9,000 nt of DNA, from positions 1 through 9,000 of the forward strand of contig JAJZHC010000048.1 of NCBI GenBank assembly GCA_021804705.1, given 5' to 3'. The translations under genes and the position numbers were made by a program. The stretch comes from Pseudomonadota bacterium. GTDB taxonomy: Bacteria; Pseudomonadota; Gammaproteobacteria; Burkholderiales; Ferrovaceae. Below are positions 7,168 to 9,000 of this stretch, one piece after another; position 1 is the stretch's first letter, and each line of letters begins with the position of its first letter. A model generated the notes under the pieces. It saw nothing but the letters and a program-made list of their open reading frames with translations. It did no database searches and had not been told where the DNA came from.

Positions 7168-7659
7168 TCAGGGCGCGTCAGCTGTCCAAGCACCTGATTT
7201 TCCGCCTGATTTTTCAAGGAGGCGGATCTCGCCCATGATCATGCCGCGATCCACGGCCTTGCACATGTCGTAAATAGTGAGCAAACCGAGCTGTACGGCA
7301 GTCAGGGCCTCCATTTCAACGCCCGTACGGCCCACGGTTTCGGTGGTGACGGTGCAGTGGATGGCCGACTGGGCATGGTCCAGTGAAAATTCCACTGCCA
7401 CCCGGGTCAGCGGGATGGGGTGGCACAGGGGAATCAGGTCGGCAGCCCGTTTTGCGGCCTGAATGGCGGCAAGTCGGGCGATACCCAAAACGTCGCCTTT
7501 TTTTGCTGCACCGTGCTTGATCATGTTGAGGGTTTCGGGTTTCATGACGATCCTGCCGGTTGCCCGCGCCACACGGTGAGTTTCGGCCTTGTCGGCCACG
7601 TCAACCATGTGGGCCTGGCCTTCGCTGTCAAAATGGGTCAATGTGGGTGTGGGGCTCAT
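7168..7659 (-). CDS. moaC: Cyclic pyranopterin monophosphate synthase (molybdenum cofactor biosynthesis)
   Basis: MoaC acts after MoaA in the first stage of molybdenum cofactor synthesis, converting the cyclic dihydro-GTP intermediate to cyclic pyranopterin monophosphate. The 163-residue product has the expected motifs: GQAHMVDVADK (14-24), KKGDVLGIARLAAIQAAK (53-70, K54), LIPLCHPIPLTRV (75-87, H80), TVGRTGVEMEALTA (108-121, E115 and E117) and IYDMCKAVDRGM (129-140, D131 and K134), ending at LLEKSGGKSG. These residues sit three positions beyond those I recall as important in E. coli MoaC. The frame is open to base 7737, but the ATG at 7659 gives the normal length and the typical LTHFDSEGQAHMVDV N-terminus. 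No strong Shine-Dalgarno precedes it. The stop (7168-7170) touches the ackA stop. No other moa or moe gene is in view, so moaC appears isolated here. Confidence 0.96.
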   Translation of the reverse strand: MSPTPTLTHFDSEGQAHMVDVADKAETHRVARATGRIVMKPETLNMIKHGAAKKGDVLGIARLAAIQAAKRAADLIPLCHPIPLTRVAVEFSLDHAQSAIHCTVTTETVGRTGVEMEALTAVQLGLLTIYDMCKAVDRGMIMGEIRLLEKSGGKSGAWTADAP

Positions 7660-7695
7660 GACGGAGATGTACTCGGTAACGGGGTAATTAAAGGA

Positions 7696-7724
7696 TTTAT
7701 AAAGGCCAGGGGAACAATGTGCAA
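7696..7724 (-). promoter_or_regulatory. Possible sigma70-type promoter of moaC
   Basis: On the minus strand TATAAA (7696-7701) has 17 bases between it and TTGCAC (7719-7724). The -10 matches consensus at 5 of 6 positions, the -35 only at its first three. Transcription would start near base 7689 and leave a leader of about 30 bases before the moaC ATG. The core TTTATAAA is self-complementary, so a -10 for the divergent protease gene could share it, though I see no -35 for that direction. Confidence 0.35.
7708..7712 (+). promoter_or_regulatory. Possible ribosome binding site for the BepA-like gene
   Basis: AGGGG lies 4 bases before the ATG at 7717. The alternative in-frame ATG at 7744 has no recognisable Shine-Dalgarno. 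This is the reason for preferring the upstream start, although the spacing is tighter than ideal. Confidence 0.4.
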
Positions 7725-9000
7725 CCCGAGTTATCATAGCAAGATGCGTTCAATCCTTGTATTTATTGTGGCCTGTTGCCTGGTGGGTGGTTCTGCTGCC
7801 TATGATTTGCCCGACCTGGGCGACAGTTCGTCGACGGTGTTCTCCAGCCAGGACGAAAAGGCCTTGGGGCACGAGATCATGCTCGATATTCGCAGCGACC
7901 GGGTTTATTTTGATGATCCGGAGAGCGTGGATTTTCTCAACAGCGTGGGCAACCGGCTGCTCGCAGTGAGCGATGATCTGGGCGGCCAGCAATTCGAGTT
8001 TTTCCTGATCCAGGATTCAAGCCTCAACGCCTTTGCGCTGCCCGGAGGGTATATCGGAGTTCATACCGGGCTGATGCTGGCGGCGGAAAACGAATCCGAA
8101 CTTGCATCCGTGCTCGCGCACGAAATTTCTCACGTCACGCAACACCACATTGCGCGCATGATCGAGGCCCAAAGCAAGAACATGCCGTTATCGATAGCCG
8201 CCATGGCAGCAGCCATCCTGGCGGCGCGCAGCAACCCCGATGCCAGCATTGGTGCCGTGATGGGAGCCCAGGCGGGAATGGTTCAGGCGCAACTGGACTT
8301 TACTCGCGAAAATGAGCGCGAAGCCGATCGCCTGGGCATCCAGCGCCTGCTCAAATCGGGTTACGATCCTCGAGGCATGGCCAGCTTCTTCGGCAAGTTG
8401 CAGCGTTATGGCAGATTCTACGAGGGCACTTCTCCGGCCTACCTCAAGACCCACCCCCTCACCACCGAGCGTCTGGCCGAAATTCAGGACAAGATACAGA
8501 ACCTGCCTTATCGACAGGTACAGGACGGCCCAGATTTTCAGCTGATCCGTGCCCGGATTGCTGCGCTGACGGGGACCCCGCGTGAAGCTTTGCGGTATTT
8601 CGATGGGCGCAGCCTCGACATTAAGCGTCTCGAAGACAGACCGATGTTTTATGGCAAGGCGGTGGCCTTATGGCGTGCAGGCAAGCTGGATGCTGCAGCC
8701 AGCACGCTGGCTGCAGTGAGGGCCGTGTCTCAGCCCAATGCCCTGTTTGACAGTCTGGCAGCCCTGATTGTGCACGATGAGGGCCACCTCGATGAAGCCA
8801 TCAATATGTACCATACAGCGTTGCGCCATTATCCGGATCAACGGGCGCTCAATTACGGGTACATCCAAACGCTGCTCGATGCACATCGTGATCAGGAAGC
8901 ACTAGATGTCATCAATAACAGGCTGATGTTGTCGCGCGGCGATTACCATTTGTATGATTTGCAGGCCAGGGCCTATGCACATCTCGACAAGCAGTTGCTG
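7717..9000 (+). CDS. bepA: BepA-like periplasmic M48 metalloprotease with TPR region (3' end outside window)
   Basis: A zinc metalloprotease/chaperone that in E. coli (BepA, YfgC) works with the BAM complex on LptD assembly and degrades stalled outer-membrane proteins. Numbered from the ATG at 7744: signal peptide 1-19 (cleavage likely after GSAA), LPDLG start of the mature protein, HEISH zinc motif 126-130 inside LAHEISHVTQHH, third ligand E191 in ENEREADRLG, and H237 in KTHPLTTERL, matching the E. coli His switch that shuts the active site. From about residue 265 to the edge, helical repeats of TPR type follow, including one near AINMYHTALRHYPDQRALN (352-370). Two starts are possible: 7717 (better ribosome site, longer positive n-region) and 7744. 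I chose 7717 with modest confidence. The gene has no in-frame stop before base 9000. The product could alternatively be called a generic M48 family peptidase. Confidence 0.9.
   Translation, partial: MCNPSYHSKMRSILVFIVACCLVGGSAAYDLPDLGDSSSTVFSSQDEKALGHEIMLDIRSDRVYFDDPESVDFLNSVGNRLLAVSDDLGGQQFEFFLIQDSSLNAFALPGGYIGVHTGLMLAAENESELASVLAHEISHVTQHHIARMIEAQSKNMPLSIAAMAAAILAARSNPDASIGAVMGAQAGMVQAQLDFTRENEREADRLGIQRLLKSGYDPRGMASFFGKLQRYGRFYEGTSPAYLKTHPLTTERLAEIQDKIQNLPYRQVQDGPDFQLIRARIAALTGTPREALRYFDGRSLDIKRLEDRPMFYGKAVALWRAGKLDAAASTLAAVRAVSQPNALFDSLAALIVHDEGHLDEAINMYHTALRHYPDQRALNYGYIQTLLDAHRDQEALDVINNRLMLSRGDYHLYDLQARAYAHLDKQLL

Noticed and set aside
7201..7226. 7-bp inverted repeat TCCGCCT/AGGCGGA with a 12-base loop downstream of ackA, candidate terminator
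   Set aside because: It lies inside the conserved LLEKSGGKSG coding end of moaC, no T-tract follows the second arm, and the long loop makes a weak hairpin. The repeated CCTGATTTT there is explained by the KSG-KSG codons.
7660..7737. Upstream extension of moaC by 26 residues
   Set aside because: The extension is not MoaC-like, would overlap the divergent gene, and the 163-residue form already has the family length and N-terminus.

Overview
The window is a compact, gene-dense stretch of bacterial chromosome with moderately high GC. It looks proteobacterial: it has a homodimeric (AceE-type) pyruvate dehydrogenase E1, a BepA-type periplasmic M48 protease with a TPR tail, and a MoaC of ordinary proteobacterial form. 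A betaproteobacterium or a close relative is my best guess, but that placement is inference from protein resemblance only.

Layout, left to right. (1) Bases 2-358, + strand: the last 118 residues of a TrbI/VirB10-family type IV secretion or conjugation protein, entering from the left edge. (2) Bases 355-4988, - strand: a two-gene unit in which aceE (E1 of pyruvate dehydrogenase, 885 aa) is followed after 2 bases by a KimA-like potassium/APC permease with a C-terminal cytosolic domain. Its stop overlaps the virB10 stop tail to tail. (3) Bases 4989-5096: the only sizeable control region on the left, from which aceE and pta diverge. (4) Bases 5097-7167, + strand: a phosphate acetyltransferase of the MaoC-Pta type, without its MaoC half, and acetate kinase, 7 bases apart. 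(5) Bases 7168-7659, - strand: moaC (molybdenum cofactor synthesis), butting against ackA with no gap. (6) Bases 7660-7716: a short divergent control region. (7) Bases 7717-9000, + strand: a BepA-like outer-membrane-assembly protease/chaperone, cut by the right edge.

The genes around the central intergenic region form a metabolic theme. AceE (with E2 and E3 supplied from elsewhere) makes acetyl-CoA from pyruvate, Pta turns it into acetyl phosphate, and AckA makes acetate and ATP, or the reverse for acetate uptake. The co-transcribed potassium importer is the unexpected partner. No RNA genes, IS elements, CRISPR arrays or convincing intrinsic terminators were seen. No wholly new system is evident. 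The points most worth a second look are the aceE-kimA coupling, the PDH/Pta/Ack divergent cluster without aceF or lpd, the stand-alone Pta, and the conjugation-gene tail pressed against housekeeping genes.
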